A DNA stretch of 64,000 nucleotides from GCA-003244245 sp050699875 (GTDB taxonomy: Bacteria > Actinomycetota > Actinomycetes > Mycobacteriales > Pseudonocardiaceae), in assembly GCA_050699875.1 (NCBI GenBank), contig JBOHFX010000002.1:1-64000 (forward strand), given 5' to 3'. The translations under genes and the position numbers were made by a program. Numbering within the stretch: position 1 is the stretch's first letter; the number at the start of each line of letters is the position of its first letter. Under the pieces are notes generated by a model. The model saw only the letters and a list, made by a program, of their open reading frames with translations, was not told where the DNA came from and ran no database searches. This document shows, piece by piece, positions 51,599 to 59,974 of this stretch.

Positions 51599-53227
51599 AT
51601 GGCGCGGCTTGTTCTCGGTCCAATGCTGCGCTACGTCGACTCGACCAGCGCGGTGGTGTGGGTCGAAACGGACGCGCCGTGCCGGGTCGAGGTCCTCGGC
51701 GTCGAGTGCCCGACGTTTGCCCTGCACGGTCACCACTACGGGCTCATCGAGCTCGCCGACCTCGCGCCGGGCAGCTCGCAGCGCTACACGGTCAGTCTGG
51801 ACGGCGAGCAGGCGTGGCCGAAGCCCGGCAGCGAGCTGCCGCCCAGCCGCATCCGTACGGTCGACCCGAAGGCGCCGGTGCGGCTGGCGTTCGGCTCCTG
51901 CCGGACCAGCGCGCCGCACGACATGAGGCACAACCTCACCCACGGGTTCGACGTGCTGCGCTGCTTCGCCAATGAGCTCCGCAACACCGAAGAGTCACAG
52001 TGGCCGACCACGCTGATCCTGCTCGGCGACCAGGTCTACGCCGACGAGCCGCCCGACGTCCTGCTGAAGTTCATCCAGCAGCGGCGCGGCACCGACGACC
52101 CGCCGACCGACGAGCTGCGGGACTTCGACGAGTTCGCCGAGCTCTACCGGATCGCCTGGATCGACCCGGACATCCGCTGGCTGCTGTCCACCCTGCCGAC
52201 CGCCATGATCATGGACGATCACGACCTTCGGGACGACTGGAACACCTCGCGGACGTGGCGAAATCAGATGGCCCAGGTGCCGTGGTGGCGGCAGCGTGTG
52301 ATCGGTGCGCTGGGCTCGTACTGGATCTACCAGCACGTCGGGAACCTGTCGACGGACGAGCGGGCCGGTGACACGCTGCTCACCGCACTGCGGGAGGCCG
52401 TAGGGGACGGCGGCGCGCTGCTGGACGAGTTCGCCGAGCGGTCCTATCACCAACCGGGCGGCACCAAGTTCAGCTACGCCCGCGACTTCGGCCCCACCCG
52501 GTTCGTCATGATCGACAGCCGGTGTGGGCGGCTACTGAACCCGGGCGAGCGAAGAATGCTGGACGACACCGAGTGGAAGTGGCTCGTCGAGCAAGCCACC
52601 GGCCAGTACGAGCACCTGGTGATCGGCACGTCACTGCCTTACCTGCTGCCGGCGGGGCTGCATTACCTGGAAGCCTGGAACGAGGCCGTATGCGATGGGG
52701 CGTGGGGCGACCGGGCGGCCCAGGTCGGGGAGAAAGTGCGGCAGGCCATCGACCTGGAGCACTGGGCGGCCTTTCGCCGCTCGTTCGAGGCGGTGGCTCA
52801 CCTGGTGATCGATCTGGCAGCAGGGCGGTACGGGCAGCCGCCGGCCAGCATCGGGTTCCTCTCCGGCGATGTGCACTACGCCTACCTGGCTCGCGCGTCG
52901 CCGCCGGCCGCTGCGGCCGGCTCACCAACGAGCATTTACCAGGTCGTCTGCTCACCAATCCGCAACCCGCTGTCCGGGCCGGTCCGCGTGCTCAACGCGG
53001 GCGCAAGCTTCGTGGTCGCCGGACTCATCGGCCGTGGGCTGGCCAAGGCCGCGGGCGTGCCACGAGCGCCGTTTGACTGGACGGTGACCACCGGCCCCTA
53101 CTTCCGCAACGTGCTCAGCACGCTGGAGATCGACGGGGGGCGGGTGGACGTGCGTTGGGTCGCACCGAGTGCCAGCATCGACGACCCTCCGCCGCTCCAG
53201 GAGATCGGTGCACAACGCATCCACTGA
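51599..53227 (+). CDS. PhoD-like alkaline phosphatase/phosphodiesterase
   Basis: A 542-residue PhoD-type metallophosphatase. After an N-terminal Ig-like region, the calcineurin-type core has LAFGSCRTS, LILLGDQVYAD, MIMDDHDLRDDW, and FLSGDVHYAY, with metal ligands His and Asp. No signal peptide is apparent, so it may act in the cytoplasm. A Gly/Ala-rich segment with two hydrophobic helices (near residues 455-475) is unusual. ATG at 51599 is preferred over GTG 51593, with GGGAGG upstream. Substrate unknown. Confidence 0.88.
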   Translation: MARLVLGPMLRYVDSTSAVVWVETDAPCRVEVLGVECPTFALHGHHYGLIELADLAPGSSQRYTVSLDGEQAWPKPGSELPPSRIRTVDPKAPVRLAFGSCRTSAPHDMRHNLTHGFDVLRCFANELRNTEESQWPTTLILLGDQVYADEPPDVLLKFIQQRRGTDDPPTDELRDFDEFAELYRIAWIDPDIRWLLSTLPTAMIMDDHDLRDDWNTSRTWRNQMAQVPWWRQRVIGALGSYWIYQHVGNLSTDERAGDTLLTALREAVGDGGALLDEFAERSYHQPGGTKFSYARDFGPTRFVMIDSRCGRLLNPGERRMLDDTEWKWLVEQATGQYEHLVIGTSLPYLLPAGLHYLEAWNEAVCDGAWGDRAAQVGEKVRQAIDLEHWAAFRRSFEAVAHLVIDLAAGRYGQPPASIGFLSGDVHYAYLARASPPAAAAGSPTSIYQVVCSPIRNPLSGPVRVLNAGASFVVAGLIGRGLAKAAGVPRAPFDWTVTTGPYFRNVLSTLEIDGGRVDVRWVAPSASIDDPPPLQEIGAQRIH

Positions 53228-53235
53228 CCTGCGCT

Positions 53236-53438
53236 CTATCCCGCTGGGTTCCTGGCCGCCGCCATGATCGCCGCTGCGAAGTTGGACACGGCATGGGGCG
53301 GTGCGTAGGGGAGAAACATTGAAGGCTCGACGAGCTCGAGCTCCAGTAGCAACGGCGTCCCGTCCGGGCCCCCGAGCAGGTCGATCCGGGCGTACAAGAG
53401 CTCAGCTCGGGCGAAGGGGGTGGCATCGAGGACCGCTT
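53236..53438 (-). pseudogene. C-terminal remnant of an ATP-grasp protein
   Basis: The minus strand reads AVLDATPFARAELLYARIDL, then LLLELELVEPSMFL, and ends in NPAG before a stop at 53236, the typical end of a RimK/glutathione-synthetase-like ATP-grasp enzyme with its metal-binding Glu residues. A stop lies directly before the AVLDA start, and the ATP-binding domains are missing. Confidence 0.6.
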
Positions 53439-53587
53439 ACCGCAATTCGGGTGCTGCCGCACGAATGCTGCGTGCGCCGGATCTTCATTCATTTTCAGGT
53501 ACCTGTTGATGGCGTCTGCTGGGATTTGCGTCAAGAGGTCAGATCAACGTTGCGTGCGATGTTCTGGCGACATCAGGAGATGGGGCG

Positions 53588-53743
53588 TTATACACCGCCC
53601 CAATAGGTCGCTGTCTTGGTCTGGTGGTCGAAGACCGCGTTGACCAGACCATCCATGAAGACACCGTTCAGGACGTGGATGTGTTCGAGACCGCTGCCGG
53701 CGATCAGATCGTCGGCCTGGCGCCGAAGGTCGAAGTAGACATG
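53588..53743 (-). pseudogene. NmrA-like Rossmann protein fragment
   Basis: On the minus strand the frame reads YFDLRRQADDLIAGSGLEHI, then HVLNGVFMDG and KTATYWG, a central piece of an NmrA/atypical SDR protein. The N-terminal cofactor motif and the C-terminus are missing, and adjacent pieces are in other frames. The stretch 53439-53587 holds no recognisable gene. Confidence 0.55.
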
Positions 53744-53908
53744 CGACCAGCGCGTCCAACGTGGTCTTCTTCTGCGGGTCCTGCCGCGCATCGGGCCTGG
53801 CGAGCAGGCGCAGCCGCACGGTTGGCAGCGTCTGCAGTTGTGTAGGTCTGCCGTGCAGCGGCTCGACAGGGATTGATGCCACACCTAGATTGACCGCGGT
53901 GATGAGCG

Positions 53909-54511
53909 ATGATCGCCGGGGAGACCGACCGCTGCGGCGGGATGCGGAGCGCAAATCGCCAGCGGATCCTCACGGCGGCCGCGGACCTCATCGCCGAGCA
54001 TGGACTGGCGGTCAGCCACGATCAGATCGCGAAGGCTGCCGAGGTGGCGGTCGGCACGGTCTATCGCCGTTTTCCGGACATGTCGACGCTGATCGATGCG
54101 TTGTTCAGCGACCAGGTCGACGCGGTCGTCGCGTCATCGCGTGGCGCCCTGCAGATTTCCGACCCCTGGCAGGCGCTGGTCACATTCATGACCGAGATCC
54201 TTGAGTTTCAGGCCAGCAACCGAGGTTTGGGGGAGCTCAGCACCGCGAGCGGGCACGGCCTGGCACTCGCTTCGTACGCTCGGACACAGATTGCTCCGGT
54301 CGTGACCGAACTCCTGGCCCGGGCCCACGCCGCGGCCGTCGTGCGAAGCGATGTCGTCGAACAAGATCTCGCGCTCGTACCCGTCATGATCGGGGCAGTC
54401 ATCCGTAGCGCACGAACGGTAGATTCGGACCTATGGCGTCGCACCCCGGCGATCGTGCTTGATGGGCTGCGACCGATTCATCAAAGACCGATTGCCGGGC
54501 AAGGCACGTAG
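53909..54511 (+). CDS. TetR-family regulator
   Basis: A 200-residue TetR-type repressor. The helix-turn-helix is RQRILTAAADLIAEHGLAVSHDQIAKAAEVAVGTVYRRFPDMSTLIDALF (here in short parts: AEHGLAVSHDQIAKAAEV, VGTVYRRFPD). The C-terminal ligand-binding domain is helical and of a common actinobacterial type. The ATG at 53942 is an alternative start, 11 codons in. Probable target is the decayed NmrA-like gene to the left, so it may be orphaned. Between its stop and 54641 nothing is recognised. Confidence 0.8.
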   Translation: MIAGETDRCGGMRSANRQRILTAAADLIAEHGLAVSHDQIAKAAEVAVGTVYRRFPDMSTLIDALFSDQVDAVVASSRGALQISDPWQALVTFMTEILEFQASNRGLGELSTASGHGLALASYARTQIAPVVTELLARAHAAAVVRSDVVEQDLALVPVMIGAVIRSARTVDSDLWRRTPAIVLDGLRPIHQRPIAGQGT

Positions 54512-54640
54512 CAGCTCCCAGATGGCGCAGATCATCAGCAGCACTTAGCCACGTTCGGCTCATCGCCAGCAAAGGCATGTTGGTGGGGACTCGCGAACGT
54601 CGCCGTGGCGTATGGGGCATCAGGTTGCCAGTGGGGCTGA

Positions 54641-55203
54641 CTAGCGCTGCGCGGTCGGGCGGATCACGATTTCATTCACGTCAACTCCGACTGGTTGGCC
54701 GATAGCGTAGGAGATGGCGGCGCTGATCGCGTCCGGCGAGATCGACCTCGCCCGATAGGTGCGCATCAACTCCCGCGCAACCGGCTCAGTGATCGAGTCG
54801 GCCAGCTCCGACTCAACCACGCCGGGCGAGATCGTGGTAACTCGGATGCACGGGTCGACCTCCAGCCGCAGGCCCTCGGTGATCGCCCAGGCGGCGTATT
54901 TGGTGGCGCAGTACACCGCAGCGGTGGGTGACACCTGGTGCGCGCCGATCGAGGCGATGGTGACGAAGTGGCCGCTGCCCTGGCGCTGGAACAGCGGCAA
55001 GGCAGCGGCGATCCCGTTCAGCAGGCCCTTGATGTTGACGTCGATCATCCGGTCCCATTCCTCGACCAGCAGCGCGTCGAGCCGGGACAACGGCATGACG
55101 CCGGCATTGTTGATGATGACATCGACCCGCCCGTGCGCCTGCACGGCCGCATCGACAAACTTCTCGACATCGGCGCGGTCGGTGACGTCCGGGCCGGCTG
55201 ACC
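54641..55203 (-). pseudogene. SDR-family oxidoreductase, N-terminus lost
   Basis: The frame encodes the central and C-terminal parts of a short-chain dehydrogenase: VDVIINNAGVMPLSRL, a catalytic Ser in ASIGAH, YCATKYA with Tyr and Lys of the triad, and SPGVVESEL. The N-terminal Rossmann strand with TGxxxGxG, about 45 residues, is absent. The next gene upstream (NAD-dependent epimerase) reads into it out of frame, so a deletion fused the two. Without a cofactor site it should be inactive. An internal GTG near 55144 could still start a short product. Confidence 0.7.
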
Positions 55204-56103
55204 AGCGCGGATGAAGTAATGATCTCGGTCAAGATCCGAGAGGAGCGCGGGCTGTGTGGGACGCCACCCCAGCCGCTCCTGGGTCACCTTGCTCGACGTC
55301 GGATTGTCCATCGAGAAAAAGTGCGCGAGCCAGTCGAAGTGGTCGTGTGCCTCCTCATCGGACACGGCGACCACAGGAACATTCAGTCGCCGACCGATGA
55401 CGCCAGCGATGTCGCGGACCGGCACGCCCTCCTCGGCAACCGCGTGCAGTCTCGAGCCTGACGGCGCCACTTCCAGCGCCAACCTGTACAGGTGCGCAGC
55501 GTCGAGTCGGTGCACGGCGGGCCAGCGATTGGACCCATCGCCCGGGTACGCCGAAACTCCCTTGGCCCGGGCGATCTCAATGAGGGCCGGGACAAAGCCG
55601 TGATCACCTTTGCCATGGACCGACGGCGGGAGCCGTACAGCCGACACGCGCACACCACGCGAGGCTGTCGACATGGCCGCCTCTTCCGACGCGATACGGG
55701 GCACCGATTCTGAACCGGGATCGGGCGCGTCCTCTTCCAACCCGAGCCGGGCCGGCGCGAGAAGGGCGGTCACGGAGGTGACGACGAAGGGCCGATCGGA
55801 CCCCGCAAGCGCCTCGCCGAGCGTCTCGACCGCGCGCCGATCGATCTGGGCGGCGCCCGTGTAGTCCGAGAAGTCGTCATGGACGAAAGCTGCATGAATC
55901 ACGCCGTCGGATGTCGCGGCTCCACCGCGCAGGCTGTCGAGGTCGTCGAGAGCGCCGCGGTGCACCTCGGCTCCGGCCGAAACGAGCGACGCGGCGGCCG
56001 CATCCGAGCGCGCGAGGCCGAGAACCTGATGCCCCGCCGCGATGAGCTCACTCACAACGGCAGCACCGATGAATCCTGTCGCTCCGGTGACGAACACACG
56101 CAC
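55045..56103 (-). CDS. NAD-dependent epimerase/dehydratase family protein, 3' end read-through
   Basis: An extended SDR of about 297 native residues: VFVTGATGFIGAAVV (cofactor motif), VIHAAFVHDDFSDY, VRVSAVRLPPSVHG, and the conserved ending RLGWRPTQPALLSDLDRDHYF. After about 55213 the frame continues for 55 residues antisense-free but out of frame through the truncated SDR remnant, so the C-terminal tail is probably an artefact of the deletion that removed its stop. The core fold is complete, so activity may persist. Confidence 0.75.
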   Translation of the reverse strand: MRVFVTGATGFIGAAVVSELIAAGHQVLGLARSDAAAASLVSAGAEVHRGALDDLDSLRGGAATSDGVIHAAFVHDDFSDYTGAAQIDRRAVETLGEALAGSDRPFVVTSVTALLAPARLGLEEDAPDPGSESVPRIASEEAAMSTASRGVRVSAVRLPPSVHGKGDHGFVPALIEIARAKGVSAYPGDGSNRWPAVHRLDAAHLYRLALEVAPSGSRLHAVAEEGVPVRDIAGVIGRRLNVPVVAVSDEEAHDHFDWLAHFFSMDNPTSSKVTQERLGWRPTQPALLSDLDRDHYFIRAGQPARTSPTAPMSRSLSMRPCRRTGGSMSSSTMPASCRCPGSTRCWSRNGTG

Positions 56104-56208
56104 GATGAAGTCCTTCCACGTAGAGAACGACGTTGCCTGTTCAGGCCTGGTCCATGAACTCCCGCGTGACCGCGCAGGCCGGGCACAACCCGGCCGCGGG
56201 CACGGGGT

Positions 56209-57237
56209 TCAGCGTTCGCTGTCCAGGTCGTTCATGAGCGGTGCGGGATACCGGCCGCCGGCTGCAGCGCCGGCCGGGACGGCCTGTTCAATCGCGGTCA
56301 TATCGGCCGGGCTGAGGCTGAGGTCCGCGGCACCCAGCGCCTCGGTCAGGCGGTCGCGGCGGCGGGCGCCGACCAGGGGCACGATGTCGTTGCCCTGGGC
56401 GGCGACCCAGGCGATCACGACCTGGGCGACGGTGGCGCCCTTGGCCTCGGCGATTGTGCGCAGCGCGTCCACCAAGGCCAGGTTCCGCTCAAGATTCTCA
56501 CCCTGGAAGCGCGGGCTGAAACCACGGAAGTCGGTGCCGGAGGGTTGCCGGTCGGTGTTCCAGTGCCCGGAGATCAGGCCCCGGGACAGCACCCCGTAGG
56601 CGGTGATCCCGATCCCGAGTCCCCGGGCGACTGGCAGGATTTCGGTCTCGATGCCCCGGGACAACAGGGAGTACTCGATTTGCAGATCCGCAATCGAGTG
56701 CACGGCCAGAGCGCGGCGCAGGGTGTCGGCGCCGACCTCGGACAGGCCGATGTGCCGGACATGCCCGGCTTGGACGAGTTCAGCGATGGCGCCAACGGTG
56801 TCCTCGATCGGCACCTGCTGGTCCAGCCGCGCGGGCCGGTAGATGTCGATGTAGTCGGTACCCAACCGGCGCAGGCTGTAGGCGGCGAAGTTCTTCACCG
56901 CCGCCGGCCGGCCGTCGGTGCCGGCCCAGCCGCCGTCGGGGTCGCGCAGCGCGCCGAACTTGACGCTGATCACCGCGTTGCCCCGATTGCGGCCACGCAG
57001 GGCATCGCGCAGCAACAGTTCGTTGTGGCCCATGCCGTAGAAGTCGCCGGTGTCTAGCAGCGTGATGCCGGCGTCCAGGGCGGCGTGGATGGTGGCGATC
57101 GATTCGGCCTCATCGGCCGGGCCGTAGAAGTCGGACATGCCCATCAGACCCAACCCCAGGGCCGACACTCGTGGGCCGTTCGCACCTAGGACGCGCCAGC
57201 CCACGGCGTTGGCTACCTTGGCGGTGGTCGTAGTCAT
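56209..57237 (-). CDS. Aldo/keto reductase
   Basis: A 342-residue aldo/keto reductase: LLDTGDFYGMGHNE with the catalytic Asp and Tyr, VISVKFG with Lys, and DYIDIYRPARLD, where the usual catalytic His is replaced by Arg/Pro as in a common subgroup. GGAGC seven bases before the ATG at 57237 fixes the start. It is head-to-head with a TetR regulator across an operator region, so it is likely repressed by it. The 105 bases before the stop of the epimerase hold only a short debris frame ending CPACAVTREFMDQA. Confidence 0.85.
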   Translation of the reverse strand: MTTTTAKVANAVGWRVLGANGPRVSALGLGLMGMSDFYGPADEAESIATIHAALDAGITLLDTGDFYGMGHNELLLRDALRGRNRGNAVISVKFGALRDPDGGWAGTDGRPAAVKNFAAYSLRRLGTDYIDIYRPARLDQQVPIEDTVGAIAELVQAGHVRHIGLSEVGADTLRRALAVHSIADLQIEYSLLSRGIETEILPVARGLGIGITAYGVLSRGLISGHWNTDRQPSGTDFRGFSPRFQGENLERNLALVDALRTIAEAKGATVAQVVIAWVAAQGNDIVPLVGARRRDRLTEALGAADLSLSPADMTAIEQAVPAGAAAGGRYPAPLMNDLDSER

Positions 57238-57260
57238 GACGTGCTCCATTCAAGGTGGGT

Positions 57261-57329
57261 ATCAACGATAACACTCATACGCTAACATCGATAACGTGTC
57301 GGCGCTAGTGTGGCAGTGTTAGCGTTGAT
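57261..57329. promoter_or_regulatory. TetR operator half-sites between reductase and regulator
   Basis: ATCAACGATAACACT (57261-57275) is repeated as its inverse complement with one mismatch at 57315-57329 (AGTGTTAGCGTTGAT). Between them lie related copies (GCTAACATCGATAACG, 57281-57296). Three or four half-sites in 70 bases, adjacent to the TetR start at 57332, suggest cooperative binding and control of both genes. Confidence 0.55.
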
Positions 57330-57331
57330 TC

Positions 57332-58099
57332 ATGACGGTCGATGTGCCTGCCTCTTCCACCCGTGAGCGGATCCTCACCGCCGCCGCCGACCTGCTCGCC
57401 TGCGGCGGCTGCGACGCGGTGTCGACGCGTGCGATCGCCGCGGCCGCGGGAGTGCAAGCGCCCACCCTGTACCGCCTGTTCGGTGACAAACAGGGGCTAC
57501 TCGACGCGGTGACCGCCTACGGTTTCGAGCGCTATCTGGCGGAGAAGAAAGCCCTCGTCCCCAGCACCGACCCAGTTGCCGATCTCCGGCGCGGGTGGGA
57601 CAACCACGTCGAGTTCGGCCTGACCCACCCCGCCTTCTACGTGCTCATGTACGGCGTTCCCCGGCCCGAGCGGCGGCCCGCGGCGGCCGAGGAGGGTTAC
57701 CGCATGCTGCTGGGCCTGCTTGAGCGCGTCGCTGCCGCCGGTCGGCTCCGCATGCCTCCCGACGCCGCCGCCCGCCTCATCCACGCCACCAACACCGGCG
57801 TCACCCTCAGCCTGATCTCCACCCCAGTGCTTGAGCGCGATGCCGACCTCTCGTCCCGTGCCCGCAAGGCCATCCTCGCCGCCACCACCACCGCCAACAG
57901 CGCCCCCAGCGGACCCGATGCGTCACTGGCCACCCGCGCGCTCGCCCTCGACGCCGCCCTCACCCAGCGCGCGCACCCGCTGACCCCCACCGAAGCCGCG
58001 CTCCTGCACGACTGGCTCCACCGCCTCGCCACCACCACCTCCACCGCTATCGGCGAGGACCCGCCTGCGACGTGCGGTTCGGGAGCAGGTTGTTGGTGA
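57332..58099 (+). CDS. TetR-family regulator
   Basis: A 255-residue TetR repressor with N-terminal helix-turn-helix (TRERILTAAADLLACGG, TRAIAAAAGVQAPTLYRLFG) and a helical ligand domain. The C-terminus overlaps the end of the convergent TetR gene by 53 bases. It is divergent from the aldo/keto reductase over the half-sites at 57261-57329. Ligand unknown. Confidence 0.85.
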   Translation: MTVDVPASSTRERILTAAADLLACGGCDAVSTRAIAAAAGVQAPTLYRLFGDKQGLLDAVTAYGFERYLAEKKALVPSTDPVADLRRGWDNHVEFGLTHPAFYVLMYGVPRPERRPAAAEEGYRMLLGLLERVAAAGRLRMPPDAAARLIHATNTGVTLSLISTPVLERDADLSSRARKAILAATTTANSAPSGPDASLATRALALDAALTQRAHPLTPTEAALLHDWLHRLATTTSTAIGEDPPATCGSGAGCW

Positions 58100-58697
58100 A
58101 GGTGTCGGCGAGGTCGTAGGCACGCTGTTCGGCCTCAGCGTGAGTAGGCGCCCCGGTAAACGCCTGAAGAGCGCCGTCGCGGACGAGGGCGACCAGGCCG
58201 TGGACGCACGCCCACGCGAGGAACGAGAGCTCCGAGGCAAGCCGGTCGTCACCGAGTTGCTCCCTGGCCGTGATCTCGGCGGTGGTGTCGGACAACACGG
58301 AGTATGACGCTGCCCGGGCCGCGACCAGTGCCGGATCGTCGCGGCGCAGCAGCTCGGAGCGGAACATCAAGTCGAACAGCGCGGTGTCGTCGAGCCCGAA
58401 GTTGAGATAGGCCCGCCCCAGGGCGGTCAACCGCTCCGCTGGGCCCTCACCCGCTGCCGCCGCGGCAGCCCGTAGATCGTCGGCGAGCCGGTGGAAGCCC
58501 TCGACGGCCACGGCGCTGAGCAGCCCTGCCCGATCACCGAAGTGCCACTTCGGGGTTGCGCGGGACACCCCGGCCCGCTGCGCGATCGCGCGCAGGCTGA
58601 TCCCACCGACGCCGTGCTCGGCGAGTTCGCACCGTGCGGCGGCGAGCAGCGCAGCACGCACATCCTCGGGATAGGACGGGTCTGAAGCAGGACTCAC
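58047..58697 (-). CDS. TetR-family regulator
   Basis: A 216-residue TetR repressor: DVRAALLAAARCELAEHG, SLRAIAQRAGVSRATPKWHFGDR and a C-terminal ligand domain with WACVHGLVALVRDGALQ (TetR_C type). The GTG at 58697 is chosen because the frame above it runs into the operator. The promoter has two copies of a perfect dyad, so it is likely autoregulated and controls the small membrane gene and what follows on the plus strand. Confidence 0.85.
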   Translation of the reverse strand: MSPASDPSYPEDVRAALLAAARCELAEHGVGGISLRAIAQRAGVSRATPKWHFGDRAGLLSAVAVEGFHRLADDLRAAAAAAGEGPAERLTALGRAYLNFGLDDTALFDLMFRSELLRRDDPALVAARAASYSVLSDTTAEITAREQLGDDRLASELSFLAWACVHGLVALVRDGALQAFTGAPTHAEAEQRAYDLADTFTNNLLPNRTSQAGPRR

Positions 58698-58718
58698 GAC
58701 CCCGACTCTGCCACAAAC

Positions 58719-58774
58719 TTTGACAGCGTCAAACGAGAGGCGCACTATAGAGCTGTCACTTTGACAGCGTCAAA
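58719..58774. promoter_or_regulatory. Two perfect TetR operators and a promoter
   Basis: TTTGACAGCGTCAAA occurs twice, at 58719-58733 and 58760-58774; each is a perfect dyad around the central base triplet. On the minus strand TTGACG within the second copy (-35) and TATAGT at 58749-58744 (-10) are 18 bases apart and drive the tetR gene. The second copy also lies just before the small plus-strand gene. Confidence 0.75.
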
Positions 58775-58791
58775 GTTAGGAGGCCTGTTCG

Positions 58792-59075
58792 ATGCCTACC
58801 ACCCCAACCGGCCCAGCCCCGCAGGCAAGCCGGCGGCCGTCGCCGCGCCGCCGACGCACCACGGCTCGCATCCTGCACCTGGCCGCTGCCGGAGTCCTCG
58901 GGGTGTTCATCTACGCCCCGGCGGCGGTGACCGGTCCGCTGCGACCTGGATGCAGCTGCTGGTGGTGCCCGCCCTGAGCGCGACCGGGCTATTCCTGTGG
59001 AAGCAGGCCCAGCTGCGCCGCGCCGCCCAGGCCCTGAGCCGCCAAGCCCGGCGGCTCAGCTCCAACGCCCACTGA
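58792..59075 (+). pseudogene. Small two-helix membrane protein, frameshifted
   Basis: A basic N-terminus and first helix (ILHLAAAGVLGVFIYAPAAV) are in one frame; the second helix (MQLLVVPALSATGLFLWKQA) and its basic tail are in the next. One base change at about 58930 would join them into a single protein of about 94 residues. It sits behind the TetR operators and an AGGAGG ribosome site. Either real decay or a sequencing error. Confidence 0.6.
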
Positions 59076-59102
59076 CCCGGCCCCAGCCGCGAAGGAAGCG
59101 CC

Positions 59103-59515
59103 ATGTACAGGATGATCGTCCGCCGCAACGTCCGCGCCGCGTTCGCCGCGCTGTCACGCGGTGACACCTCACTGCTCGCGGCCATGAGCCCCGACGTGCA
59201 CCACACCTTCCCCAGCGGCGGGGCCCTCGGCGGGGAACGCGGCACCCGCAACGACGTCGCCACCTGGCTCGACCGGCTCTACCGGGTCCTGCCCGGACTC
59301 GAGTCACCGTCCAGGCCATCGCCGTGGACGGATGGCCCTGGAACACCACCGTCGGCGTCGAATGGACCAACACCGCGACCCTGCTCGACGGCAGCCCCTA
59401 CACCAACACCGGCGCCCACATCCTGCGGATCCGTTGGGGCAAAATCATCTCCTTCCACGCCTACTTCCACGACATCGCCGCCATCGACAACACCCGACGG
59501 CAGCATGAACGCCTC
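59103..59515 (+). pseudogene. SnoaL-like protein, frameshifted
   Basis: The first 65 residues (MYRMIVRRNVRAAFAALSRG, HHTFPSGGALGGERG) are a SnoaL/NTF2-like N-terminal half; the matching C-terminal half (TVGVEWTNTATLLDGSPYTN, ILRIRWGKI) is in a different frame after about 59300. One base change would restore it, as in the gene just upstream. GGAAGCGCC precedes the ATG. It probably formed an operon with the small membrane gene. Confidence 0.65.
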
Positions 59516-59516
59516 A

Positions 59517-59653
59517 ACGCCGGAGATCCTGGCGGAACTGGCCGGCTTGGTCGCCAACGGCGCTATCGAGGTGCCGCTCGCCACGGATTCCTCCCTCCTC
59601 ACCGGTCCGATCGCGACGATGGCGGCCAGCACGTGGACCGAGCAGGAGCTTCG
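59517..59653 (+). pseudogene. Debris of a medium-chain dehydrogenase C-terminus
   Basis: The frame reads TPEILAELAGLVANGAIEVP, like the last helix/strand of a zinc-type alcohol dehydrogenase/quinone reductase, then becomes unrelated. Only a few dozen residues are recognisable, directly following the broken SnoaL gene. Confidence 0.4.
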
Positions 59654-59974
59654 TCATCGGCCCGCTCCTTCGGCCCGGTGCCCGGTGACGGTGGAGCTGG
59701 GCAGGCGGCCGGCCTTCGCGCGGCCGGTCAACTCGTCGCCGTTGATGGTGACGTCGAAGGTGAGGTTCAGGCGCACGGGTTTGGTGATCGACTGCGCCCA
59801 GGTGAGCCGGTTGCCGTCCACCACGAGGTCGGTGAGGGCGACCTCCTCGCCATGCCGCTCGTCGCGGGCCACCCCGCGCAGTACGCCGTCCTGTGTGGAT
59901 AGGTCGAGGACGGCTCGTTGCTTGCCGATCGGGGTGCTGATGACGAGGTTCCAGGTTCCTGCCACGTGAATCAC
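59654..59974 (-). CDS. Small beta-rich protein, partner of a DJ-1/PfpI gene
   Basis: A 106-residue protein of unknown function, almost all predicted beta strands (GTWNLVISTPIGKQRAVLDL, NRLTWAQSITKPVRLNLTFDV, ending in a loop with TGRAKAG). The layout suggests a small lipocalin-like or beta-barrel fold. GTG start overlaps the stop of the DJ-1/PfpI gene by four bases (GTGA), so the two are co-translated. Function likely related to that enzyme; not identified. Confidence 0.65.
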   Translation of the reverse strand: MIHVAGTWNLVISTPIGKQRAVLDLSTQDGVLRGVARDERHGEEVALTDLVVDGNRLTWAQSITKPVRLNLTFDVTINGDELTGRAKAGRLPSSTVTGHRAEGAGR

